Of a DNA stretch of 9,486 bases, positions 1-6,043 are shown one piece after another. The stretch spans positions 1 through 9,486 of the forward strand of contig CAMHMW010000064.1 in assembly GCA_946186335.1 (NCBI GenBank), given 5' to 3'. Within the stretch, counting starts at the first letter, position 1, and every line of letters begins with the position of its first letter. The translations under genes were made by a program, and so were the position numbers. This stretch comes from an uncultured Candidatus Melainabacteria bacterium. Lineage in GTDB: Bacteria; Cyanobacteriota; Vampirovibrionia; Gastranaerophilales; Gastranaerophilaceae. The notes under the pieces were generated by a model. That model saw only the letters and a list, made by a program, of their open reading frames with translations, was not told the DNA's origin and did no database searches.

Positions 1-2
1 CA

Positions 3-122
3 GGTTCTTCATCAGTTCCTGCTCACGTTGAAATGATGGGCGTTATCGGTATGGGTAACAACCCGATGGTAGGTGCAACCGTTGCATGTGCCGTTGCAGT
101 TTCTCAGGCTATGAATAAATAG
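3..122 (+). CDS. C-terminal end of an unidentified protein (5' truncated)
   Basis: The reading frame is open from the window edge to TAG at 120-122 and gives the last 39 residues of a protein. The peptide is rich in Gly, Ala, Val and Met, contains GMGNNPMVGATVACAVAV and ends in QAMNK. It looks like the last strand and helix of a soluble alpha/beta enzyme rather than a membrane segment, but I do not recognise the family. It is the only plus-strand gene and converges on the SpoIID-like gene. A strong hairpin starts 18 nt after its stop. Its reality is supported by the open frame up to that hairpin and by a biased, non-repetitive composition. Function cannot be assigned from this fragment. Confidence 0.7.
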   Translation, partial: GSSSVPAHVEMMGVIGMGNNPMVGATVACAVAVSQAMNK

Positions 123-139
123 TTTATAATATTCAGTAA

Positions 140-174
140 CATAAGACCGACCTTTTATAAAGGCCGGTCTTATG
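140..174. terminator. Shared hairpin between convergent genes
   Basis: Arms 140-155 and 159-174 pair over 16 positions around a 3-nt loop. The only imperfect position is A150 opposite C164. Read on the minus strand that position becomes a G-U wobble, so the RNA stem is unbroken there, while the plus-strand RNA has an A-C mismatch. The hairpin lies 5 nt after the SpoIID-like stop and 17 nt after the plus-strand stop. Neither side carries a classical run of T, so this is a bidirectional terminator or a 3'-end-stabilising structure by position and stem strength only. Confidence 0.65.
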
Positions 175-179
175 TATAA

Positions 180-1850
180 TTATCTGCAAATTTCAACGTA
201 ATATCTGATTCCACCTTTATTTTCGGGGAAATGCAGCGTTATGCCGTTTAGTCCCTTTTTAAGATATTCTGAAATATCCAAAACATTGTATCTTTCTGTT
301 GTGTCTAATTCGGCTTTAAAATCCGCTCCGTTTATATTTACATTGATATAACGGTTTTTATGGCTGTTATCTATAACCAAATTCGCTTTTTTATCCTTTG
401 AATAAAAAACTCTTTTGCTGTCACGTTTTGAGGGGAAAACAGAATCTGGTTCGGTTGCAAGTGCTATGTTAGAATAATAGTGTTTAAGAATTTCGTCAAA
501 AGATTTGTGCAATTCTGTTCCCATATACCCTGCACCAAACTGGCTCAAACCCACACCATGCCCGAAGCCGCCGCCGGATGCTTTTATATAAATTAAATTA
601 CCGTCTTCATCGTATTCGTGTTCAAAAACGACATTTGCACTCGGAAGCGCCTTACCGTCTTTTGTGAGCAACCGTCTTATTACAAGTTCTTTTTGTACCG
701 TATAGGTTAAATCATCGGTAACAATTTCAAGTTCCATTATTTTGCCCGAAGCCCCGCGCCTTTTGACCTTTAATTCCTGAATATAACCTATTGTTTCACC
801 CTTTTTTACAGCAGGAGTAACAAATCCTGTTGCACTCTGGGATGCAATATTTGCCTGAACGGCATCCTGAATTTCCTGTCCGTTCCACTCTCGTATCCAG
901 CGGTAATAGGGCGATTTTACATCATAAGATTTATGCTTTTTGCTGTAAAATTCAAATGCCGCATCCTCGTCATACAAGGGTTCTGTATTATCATAATCGG
1001 GTTTTGCAACAAGATACGGTTTTTCATCTGACGGGAATTTTTTTGTAACAGGATCGGAAAACGCATTTGCAAAACTTTCGGTATAACCGCCGGCGGTGGA
1101 TGAATACTGAGCCAAAATCAAATTCCAGTCATATATTGCAACAATACCGGAGGTTTCATTAACCGCACGATTTGAGAGTTCCTTTTCGGTATCCGCCCCG
1201 AAATAGACCTGACTTGCAACAGAATCAACAACATCATAATTCGGATTTGCTTTCACTCTCGGGGACAGGACATAATTTCTCGCTGCAACTGCCTGTGCTT
1301 TCAAGGCTTCTAACCCGAAAGAAACAGGCATTTCATTCGGAACAACCCCTTTAAGGTAATCTTCAAGTTCAAGCTGGTTAACTATGTGGAATTTTCCGTT
1401 TCTATTTGATATAAGTTCCAACTGACCACGATAAACCGCATCGTGACCTGCTCTTTTTAAACCCTTTACCCCGACAAATCCAAAATCTGTTTTAAAAATT
1501 ATCGGACCCGAAACTTTTTCAATGACCTCGCCTTGCGAATCTTTTAAAACAAAAATATTACCGACCATAGAAACAACGACATCATTATTTCCGTCAAATG
1601 TACCTATATAAGTTTTGTTATTATAAACTTCGTATTCCCCTGTCGCATATATTGTTGCGCCATCCCATTCATAAGTTTTAAAACCGTTTGTACCGATACC
1701 AACCCTCACAAGTCTTGACGGGGTCGTTTCCACAGGGTTAAGGGCTTCATCCTGCATAATTTGTACGGGGGTATTATCCCAAAATGCAGCAGGTGAAGAA
1801 CTGCCCGAAAATATAAGTATTAAAACTAACCCGAATACAAACTTCCTCAT
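180..1850 (-). CDS. Secreted SpoIID/LytB-domain protein (probable peptidoglycan-acting enzyme)
   Basis: The start is set at the ATG at 1850, giving 556 residues. It begins directly with a signal peptide (MRK, then a hydrophobic stretch, cleavage around residues 20-22), whereas the upstream TTG/ATG codons would sit inside the -10 box. The SpoIID core spans roughly residues 140-465. It has VPNEMP with the conserved glutamate (E173, the position of the catalytic acid in SpoIID lytic transglycosylases), the helix LKAQAVAARNYVL, STAGGYTESF, and the hallmark HGVGLSQFGA at 431-440. The family cleaves glycan strands stripped of stem peptides. The cysteine zinc ligands of clostridial SpoIID are not visible. 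Residues about 464-556 form an added, probably beta-rich domain absent from sporulation SpoIID. No sporulation gene lies nearby, so a role in vegetative wall remodelling or division is inferred. Confidence 0.9.
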   Translation of the reverse strand: MRKFVFGLVLILIFSGSSSPAAFWDNTPVQIMQDEALNPVETTPSRLVRVGIGTNGFKTYEWDGATIYATGEYEVYNNKTYIGTFDGNNDVVVSMVGNIFVLKDSQGEVIEKVSGPIIFKTDFGFVGVKGLKRAGHDAVYRGQLELISNRNGKFHIVNQLELEDYLKGVVPNEMPVSFGLEALKAQAVAARNYVLSPRVKANPNYDVVDSVASQVYFGADTEKELSNRAVNETSGIVAIYDWNLILAQYSSTAGGYTESFANAFSDPVTKKFPSDEKPYLVAKPDYDNTEPLYDEDAAFEFYSKKHKSYDVKSPYYRWIREWNGQEIQDAVQANIASQSATGFVTPAVKKGETIGYIQELKVKRRGASGKIMELEIVTDDLTYTVQKELVIRRLLTKDGKALPSANVVFEHEYDEDGNLIYIKASGGGFGHGVGLSQFGAGYMGTELHKSFDEILKHYYSNIALATEPDSVFPSKRDSKRVFYSKDKKANLVIDNSHKNRYINVNINGADFKAELDTTERYNVLDISEYLKKGLNGITLHFPENKGGIRYYVEICR

Positions 1851-1856
1851 ACCTGT

Positions 1857-1862
1857 ATTATA
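1857..1862 (-). promoter_or_regulatory. -10 box of the SpoIID-like gene (leaderless start predicted)
   Basis: On the minus strand a perfect TATAAT is followed by six bases (ACAGGT) and then the ATG of the gene. Transcription normally starts about 7 nt after the -10 box, so the first base of the mRNA would be at or next to the A of the ATG. No convincing -35 box is seen at 16-18 nt spacing, where the terminator stem of the upstream operon lies. There is no Shine-Dalgarno sequence at a workable distance. Confidence 0.65.
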
Positions 1863-1870
1863 CATCAATA

Positions 1871-1906
1871 TTAAAAAAGGGGCGATGTTTTAATAATCAT
1901 CACCCC
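1871..1906 (-). terminator. Rho-independent terminator of the repressor/serpin-like operon
   Basis: The minus-strand RNA forms a 9-bp stem. GGGGTGATG (1906-1898) pairs with CATCGCCCC (1887-1879) with one U-G wobble and a 10-nt loop, and six T (1878-1873) follow directly. It begins 6 nt after the stop of the serpin-like gene. The position and the GC-rich stem followed by a T-run are textbook for intrinsic termination. Confidence 0.9.
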
Positions 1907-1912
1907 GCACAT

Positions 1913-3049
1913 TTAATTTTCTTTTTTACCCGTTGCATTTAAGATTTCTACATCGTGAACTCTCATAGCATAATACGGAACTTTCTTTCCTTTTTCTATC
2001 AGGAACAGAACAAAGTTATCATTGAAATAAAAATATCTTATCTGGGGTCTTGGTCCGGGCATTGAAGTACATTTCATGACAATTGCCGCCTCACTTTTTA
2101 ATTTTACCCCTTCATTATTCATTCTGAAATCAACCGTTTCGATAGTCTGATCTATCAGGAAATCTGCCCCTTTTATTTTTTTACCTTCAACATCCGAAAA
2201 ACTTGTCATCTGATAGAGGTTTATATCGGGGACTTTCAACCTGTCATAATTTCCGAAGAATTGAGAACCGTCAAATTCTCTCGTTTTGTCGGTTATATCA
2301 GAATAATACTCGTTAAATTTCTTATCGTCATTTGTTCTGTATAAAATAACCTCATCATTACCCTTTGTGTGAATACTGACCGCGTAATCATCGTGTTTGT
2401 TATAAAAAAGTACGGAAACATTTTTATATAAACTTCCGTCAGAATTTGCATCGATACCGAAAAATTTTACAGGGTTCGGATTTTCACCGAATTTTCCGTC
2501 AGGTAATTTGTCAAACGGTTCAAGGAATTTGAAATCTTTTTTCAACATCGCATAAAACATATATTTTTGCGGGTCATAGGTAAAATCAATCAACCCCAAA
2601 ATATCACTTGTTTCGTTGAATTTTTCTTTTATCCCGTTTTCAATTCTTGTTTTCAAATCGGGGCTGATAATTCCCCAGGTTGTGTAGTAAGAATCATCAC
2701 TAATATCGTTTTTATTAAATTCTCTTTTGTTTAAATCATCTGCGGTTTTGTTATATCCTGATTCAAATTCTATCGGAGATTTAATCAGATTATCAACAAC
2801 TTCATTCCATACAATCTGAAAAGTTCCTACCCAAATTCTGTTCGGAGATTTGCTCTCACTGTTCATTGTCGGCAAAAGGTCTATATCTTTTACTTTTTCT
2901 ACAGTATCAGGAACTGGCAAAATATCCATTTGTGAAACCTCCTCAGATGCAATTTGGGAATTGTTTTTAAATAAACGGCATGCGGTTGCGCTTGTACAAA
3001 TTGCCCAAAAAGCAGCAAGAATACAAAGTGTTGTTAATAATTTTTTCAT
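1913..3049 (-). CDS. Secreted serpin-like protein
   Basis: This 378-residue protein has an N-terminal signal peptide (residues 1-23). A cysteine follows at 24 (ATAC), so a lipoprotein is possible although the lipobox is poor. The C-terminal two thirds follow the serpin order: a strand like MFYAMLKKDFKFLEPFD (164-180, compare NAIYFKGxWxxPFD), then HTKGNDEVILYRTND (227-241, compare the LPYKGN/LP segment), then VPDINLYQMTSFSDV (273-287). Next come the hinge-like NNEGVKLKSEAAIVM (311-325), a loop of serpin-like length, and FYFNDNFVLFLIEKG (340-354, compare FxADHPFLFxI). The hinge lacks the small residues typical of inhibitory serpins (Val and Lys after the EG). Residues 70-150 do not match the family closely. 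It overlaps the previous gene by 4 nt (ATGA) and has AAGGAA at 3055-3060. Serpin assignment rests on reading motifs; protease inhibition is inference. Confidence 0.65.
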   Translation of the reverse strand: MKKLLTTLCILAAFWAICTSATACRLFKNNSQIASEEVSQMDILPVPDTVEKVKDIDLLPTMNSESKSPNRIWVGTFQIVWNEVVDNLIKSPIEFESGYNKTADDLNKREFNKNDISDDSYYTTWGIISPDLKTRIENGIKEKFNETSDILGLIDFTYDPQKYMFYAMLKKDFKFLEPFDKLPDGKFGENPNPVKFFGIDANSDGSLYKNVSVLFYNKHDDYAVSIHTKGNDEVILYRTNDDKKFNEYYSDITDKTREFDGSQFFGNYDRLKVPDINLYQMTSFSDVEGKKIKGADFLIDQTIETVDFRMNNEGVKLKSEAAIVMKCTSMPGPRPQIRYFYFNDNFVLFLIEKGKKVPYYAMRVHDVEILNATGKKEN

Positions 3050-3432
3050 TTATCTTCCTTTCTGAAACCTATTGTCAAATTTTTAAAAAAACTCTTGAAA
3101 AACCCCTGCGGATTACTTTTATGTAATATCGGTGCAGTTTCGTGATATTTTTTATAGTTCTCAATAATATTTTCGGGCAAACTCTCCCCTTTTTCAAGTA
3201 TTTGGGAGAGAAATTCCATATAATCATCCTGTTCTTCACGGTACATAACATCTCTTGCACGCAAATCTTCGTCCGCCTCAAAGTGAATAAGGGCATGATA
3301 TGCCGCAATAAGGCTTTCGTCCTCTGTATCTTTCGGATACAAAAGCATCGCCTGACGCACCGAACATCTGCCCAGCACAACGCTGCGCAATATGTTTGCA
3401 ACCGATTTTCTGTCTTCAACGTAGTCGGACAT
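3046..3432 (-). CDS. Conserved-looking protein of unknown function, 128 aa
   Basis: I do not recognise this family. The product is probably cytoplasmic: there is no signal peptide or membrane segment. Residues 1-95 are acidic and look mostly helical, with SVANILRSVVLGRCSVRQAMLLYP near the start. The tail after residue 100 is basic (FFKSFFKNLTIGFRKEDK). The start lies 2 nt after the repressor stop with no clear Shine-Dalgarno, which suggests translational coupling. The TGA stop overlaps the ATG of the serpin-like gene. Its fixed place between a repressor and a secreted serpin-like protein suggests a shared task, but nothing in the residues shows what it is. A 114-codon frame on the same strand over the same bases is a shadow. 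Confidence 0.8.
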   Translation of the reverse strand: MSDYVEDRKSVANILRSVVLGRCSVRQAMLLYPKDTEDESLIAAYHALIHFEADEDLRARDVMYREEQDDYMEFLSQILEKGESLPENIIENYKKYHETAPILHKSNPQGFFKSFFKNLTIGFRKEDK

Positions 3433-3434
3433 AA

Positions 3435-3779
3435 TTATCTTACTAAAAGCTCATCGGTTTCTTTTTCAACAAAACGAACCATCTCAGTATAATTTCCGTC
3501 AAAGAAATTATCGGTAAATTCTTTCATCATATCCAAAGCCATCTCTCTTTTATCCATTGTGACTTTATAGAAGAATTTTTTACCAACCTTGTAACGAACA
3601 AGAATGCTTTTTGTTACAAGTCTGTCCATAACCGTTTTGATTGTGGTATAAGCTCTTTCAAGACCATTAGCAGATAACTCGTCAACAACATCCTGAATTG
3701 AAATATCTTTGTCCTCATTAATTGAGTTCAAATTCCAAAAAGTGTTTAAAATTTCGATTTCCAGAGATCCACAGACCAT
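3435..3779 (-). CDS. BlaI/MecI/CopY-family winged-helix repressor
   Basis: At 114 residues it has the usual size for this family. It opens with GSLEIEILNTFW, the first helix of the fold (compare LGxLExEIMxxLW). Residues about 25-58 hold the helix-turn-helix, with the diagnostic AYTTIKTVMDRLV (43-55). The wing follows at YKVGKKFFYKV (63-73). The C-terminal helices (75-114) would form the dimer interface. In known members, the dimer binds an inverted repeat over its own promoter and is released by proteolysis through a BlaR1/MecR1 sensor or, in CopY, by copper. No CopY cysteine motif and no sensor gene is seen here. The start is firm: AGGAGG lies 5 nt upstream. It is first in a three-gene operon, so it probably represses its own operon. 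Confidence 0.9.
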   Translation of the reverse strand: MVCGSLEIEILNTFWNLNSINEDKDISIQDVVDELSANGLERAYTTIKTVMDRLVTKSILVRYKVGKKFFYKVTMDKREMALDMMKEFTDNFFDGNYTEMVRFVEKETDELLVR

Positions 3780-3784
3780 TTTTT

Positions 3785-3790
3785 CCTCCT
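3785..3790 (-). promoter_or_regulatory. Ribosome binding site of the repressor gene
   Basis: AGGAGG on the minus strand, 5 nt before the ATG. It is the strongest Shine-Dalgarno in the window, shows that the organism uses anti-SD pairing, and fixes the start. Confidence 0.85.
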
Positions 3791-3792
3791 AT

Positions 3793-3811
3793 TATTACTA
3801 TAATTGTAATA
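3793..3811. promoter_or_regulatory. Inverted-repeat operator candidate upstream of the repressor
   Basis: Perfect 6-bp arms TATTAC (3793-3798) and GTAATA (3806-3811) flank a 7-bp spacer. The site covers the predicted -10 box and ends 3 bp before the Shine-Dalgarno, so a bound dimer would block transcription. BlaI/MecI-type repressors bind dyads with TACA/TGTA half sites; these arms are related but not identical. The link to this repressor is inferred from position. Confidence 0.6.
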
Positions 3812-3830
3812 CAAAATTTATATAATTCAA
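3803..3830 (-). promoter_or_regulatory. Predicted sigma-70-type promoter of the repressor operon
   Basis: On the minus strand, TTGAAT (3830-3825) is separated by 16 bp from TACAAT (3808-3803), each one or two bases from consensus. The start would fall near 3796, leaving a leader of about 17 nt that holds the AGGAGG. Confidence 0.6.
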
Positions 3831-3837
3831 TAGGGAG

Positions 3838-3869
3838 TAATAAATCTTTACAAAGTAATCTATTTATTA
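3838..3869. repeat. Near-concentric double dyad in the RTX/repressor gap
   Basis: Outer arms TAATAAAT (3838-3845) and ATTTATTA (3862-3869) enclose an inner dyad TTAC-AAA-GTAA (3848-3858). The centres of the two dyads differ by 0.5 bp. It lies upstream of the repressor -35 box and 44 nt after the RTX stop. No T-run follows on the minus strand, so it is a poor terminator. The inner TTAC/GTAA resembles the half sites over the repressor promoter, with different spacing. Confidence 0.45.
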
Positions 3870-3912
3870 TTCCGGCGAGAGTTATGTCGGATTATAAGTC
3901 TATTGTGCAGGC

Positions 3913-6006
3913 TTACGGTTTAACCCATGCGGTATTGAACTTTGCAATTACAGCATTAACATCCGCCGTTACAGCCGTATCTATTACATCCTGAACATCT
4001 GTGTATGTGGTTTCGGAAAGCCAAGTTCCGACCTCCTGCAAAATTCCCGCAATTTTGGTGTCATCAATTCTGTAATCATCATAAGACTTTATGGTTTCAA
4101 TTTTACCGTTACCCATATAATCTTTAATTGTTAACAGATCTTTTCTTGATGTGTTGTATATTATCATATCGCTGTCATAAGTTTTATCTTCGTCATTATG
4201 AACATTGATATAAAAAGCCATACTTGATTTATAACAGTAGGTATTGCCGAAAATAACCGAATCGCTGCTGCCTGAGACGTCACTTATGGTATTACGGTGT
4301 TTTGTATATCCGAAAGTCACATTATACGTATCATTTCCTGTTCCGCCGTAAACAATATTGTTATCGGAATAATAATTACTGTCTATTGTAATGGTATTAC
4401 TGCCGTTGCCTGCATTTACAATATTATTTATTCCCTTTATATTTATGGTATCATCCCCGTTACCAAGAAATACAAGGCAATTATAATCATTTTTGTTTGC
4501 AATCAAATCATCAGATACAACAGCACCTTTCTGTTTTATAACATTACCGCTGCTTGATGAAATTACACTCGAATTTGATAAGCCCAGCGATATATTTCCT
4601 GCACCTAAATCTATCGTATTATTCTTAAAATACGAACCCACAAGAGATATGGTATTATTACCGCCCTGTGTTGTAATATTATTATTATAGATTTTATATG
4701 AAGTTGAACTGTTAAGGTTTATGGTATTATCCCCGCTGCCCAGACTCAGGGAATTGTAACCGCTGTATATACTGATTGTATTTTTTCCGTCAGATGCAAA
4801 AACAACATTGTTATTTCCTCTGACATCTATGGTATTATTACCATCCTCCGCATAAATACTGTTATGTTCGGCACCGTCTTTTATTGTTATGGTATCATTA
4901 CCCGAATACACATTGTCACTGTCAGAACCACCATAGACAAAACTATGGTCAGTATCAACAATTATACTGTCATTACCTTTGCCACCATAGACTTCTGACT
5001 GTTCCGGCGCCTCCCCGAAAATATGAATTGTATCATTTCCCGCACCACCATCAATATAAGAAGCATATCCGCATTCAATTGAATCATTACCTGCCCCGCC
5101 ATATACTTCATTGTGACATTCGTAAGCCCAGATGGTATCATTACCTGCCCCGCCGGAAAGAGTGGAAAAGCCGTATTTTACGGACAGATAATCGTTTCCG
5201 TCACCGCCATCCATATTAGTATCAATAAAAGAATCAATGATATCATTTCCGGCATACCCGTATATTATATCGGAACCTAATTTTCCGTGTATGATATCAT
5301 TCCTGTCCGTACCTTTTAATGTATCATTTCCGTTTGTTCCGATTATGTGTTTCCCGTTAATTTCGCCCTTGTGAATTGCGGCAGACTCTGTAATTGCCCT
5401 TTCTATCGATAGAGTTTTATCTTTTGTTTTAATGTTTTTTACGGAAGTTGATTTGTAATAATCAACAACAATTACTTTGTCCGAAGCCGTACCGTAACCT
5501 GTTATAACAAGATTATTTCCGCTTTTTTTGAAATATAATTTACTGAAATGCACCTGACTAAAAACAAGCGTATCACTACCTTTTCCCGAATATACATAAT
5601 CTTTTTTATCACCGGATTTAAACCCGAATTTATTATTGCCCGCCTGTCCGTATAATGCGTCATTTCCGGCATTGCCGTATATTATATCATTACCGTAACC
5701 ACCGTATATAGTATCATTTCCCGCATCTCCGAACAATTTATCATTCCCGTCTTTACCGTATATTTTATCGTTTCCGTTATCCCCGTGAATGATATCAACA
5801 TTTGTTCCGCCGTATATTGTGTCGTTACCGTTTCCGCCGTTAAGCTTGTTGTTTTTGTAACCGCTTTTTCTGAAATCCATGAAATCATTTCCGTCTTCGG
5901 CATTTACTGTCAGGGCTTTCTTCCACGAAGCAGCCCACGTTATTTTATCATCATCTGATGTACCTGTAATTACTCCTTTACTGTCCGGTTGAAAACTTGT
6001 AGCCAT
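3913..6006 (-). CDS. RTX-type calcium-binding repeat protein, probable type I secretion substrate
   Basis: The product has 697 residues with no N-terminal signal peptide, as expected for type I secretion. Nonapeptides of the GGxGNDxIx type occupy residues about 56-126 (e.g. GGNGNDTIYGG) and, less densely, 220-393. In known proteins these fold into a Ca2+-filled beta-roll outside the cell. Between the arrays (138-200) and again near the end (572-645) are segments resembling the haemolysin-type calcium-binding related domain (DTLVF...NNLVITGY...DKVIVVDYY; DSVIF...DMIIYN...LLTIKDY). Residues 394-560 are an Asn/Ser-rich ladder of NNTI-like steps lacking most Ca2+-ligand Asp. The last ~50 residues (KIAGILQEVGTWLSE...AVIAKFNTAWVKP) are helical and could hold the secretion signal. 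No enzymatic domain is seen. AAGGAG lies 10 nt before the ATG. The ABC transporter and membrane-fusion genes are not in the window. Confidence 0.88.
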   Translation of the reverse strand: MATSFQPDSKGVITGTSDDDKITWAASWKKALTVNAEDGNDFMDFRKSGYKNNKLNGGNGNDTIYGGTNVDIIHGDNGNDKIYGKDGNDKLFGDAGNDTIYGGYGNDIIYGNAGNDALYGQAGNNKFGFKSGDKKDYVYSGKGSDTLVFSQVHFSKLYFKKSGNNLVITGYGTASDKVIVVDYYKSTSVKNIKTKDKTLSIERAITESAAIHKGEINGKHIIGTNGNDTLKGTDRNDIIHGKLGSDIIYGYAGNDIIDSFIDTNMDGGDGNDYLSVKYGFSTLSGGAGNDTIWAYECHNEVYGGAGNDSIECGYASYIDGGAGNDTIHIFGEAPEQSEVYGGKGNDSIIVDTDHSFVYGGSDSDNVYSGNDTITIKDGAEHNSIYAEDGNNTIDVRGNNNVVFASDGKNTISIYSGYNSLSLGSGDNTINLNSSTSYKIYNNNITTQGGNNTISLVGSYFKNNTIDLGAGNISLGLSNSSVISSSSGNVIKQKGAVVSDDLIANKNDYNCLVFLGNGDDTINIKGINNIVNAGNGSNTITIDSNYYSDNNIVYGGTGNDTYNVTFGYTKHRNTISDVSGSSDSVIFGNTYCYKSSMAFYINVHNDEDKTYDSDMIIYNTSRKDLLTIKDYMGNGKIETIKSYDDYRIDDTKIAGILQEVGTWLSETTYTDVQDVIDTAVTADVNAVIAKFNTAWVKP
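4327..4827 (-). repeat. Degenerate Asn-rich repeat ladder (RTX protein residues 394-560)
   Basis: Steps such as GDNTINL, GGNNTISL, KNNTIDL, GDDTINI and GSNTITI recur at irregular spacing. Asn and Ser replace the Gly-Asp pairs of true RTX repeats. The pattern suggests a beta-solenoid that needs little or no calcium. Confidence 0.6.
4828..5349 (-). repeat. Second RTX nonapeptide array (residues 220-393)
   Basis: About a dozen GNDxI-type units (GTNGNDTL, GGAGNDTI, GGAGNDSI, GGKGNDSI and others) are spaced by variable inserts. At DNA level this appears as repeated GGTAATGATAC-like blocks on the minus strand. Confidence 0.85.
5629..5841 (-). repeat. First RTX nonapeptide array (residues 56-126)
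   Basis: About seven consecutive nonapeptides, nearly in register (GGNGNDTIY, GDNGNDKIY, GKDGNDKLF, GDAGNDTIY, GGYGNDIIY, GNAGNDALY and neighbours). This is the most regular, least diverged array of the gene and the most likely calcium site. Confidence 0.9.
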
Positions 6007-6016
6007 ACTTAACGTA

Positions 6017-6022
6017 CTCCTT
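6017..6022 (-). promoter_or_regulatory. Ribosome binding site of the RTX gene
   Basis: AAGGAG on the minus strand, 10 nt before the ATG and within the 37-nt gap after the upstream stop. It confirms the chosen start and permits independent initiation on a shared mRNA. Confidence 0.75.
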
Positions 6023-6043
6023 ATAATTATTTAGTAACCCACA

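Noticed and set aside
3..122. Attempt to name the truncated plus-strand protein
   Set aside because: The GMGNNPMVGATVA motif looks conserved, but I cannot tie it to a family with confidence from 39 residues.
2977..2979. Lipoprotein call for the serpin-like protein (Cys24)
   Set aside because: The residues before the cysteine (A-T-A) lack the Leu/Val at -3 typical of a lipobox. Noted as possible only.
3075..3419. Second minus-strand frame of 114 codons within the 128-aa gene
   Set aside because: It lacks coupling to its neighbours and has Cys/Arg/Ile-rich shadow-like composition. The 128-aa frame fits the 2-nt and 4-nt junctions of the operon.
3142..3492. Plus-strand frame opposite the 128-aa and repressor genes
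   Set aside because: It is antisense to two well-placed genes, is rich in Phe/Ile/Cys, and has no ribosome binding site or promoter that I could see.
3870..3912. Possible terminator just after the RTX stop
   Set aside because: Only a 3-bp CCG/CGG stem can be formed around 3873-3891, and no T-run follows. Too weak to annotate.
4297..5219. Open plus-strand frames inside the RTX gene
   Set aside because: They lie opposite the repeats and their residues mirror the repetitive minus-strand codons (runs of Ile, Tyr, His). They have no ribosome binding site or recognisable domain.
4828..5841. Regularly spaced short repeats that could suggest a CRISPR or tandem non-coding array
   Set aside because: The repeat period is 27 nt, in frame, and translates to RTX nonapeptides. 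The units vary at third codon positions, as coding repeats do.
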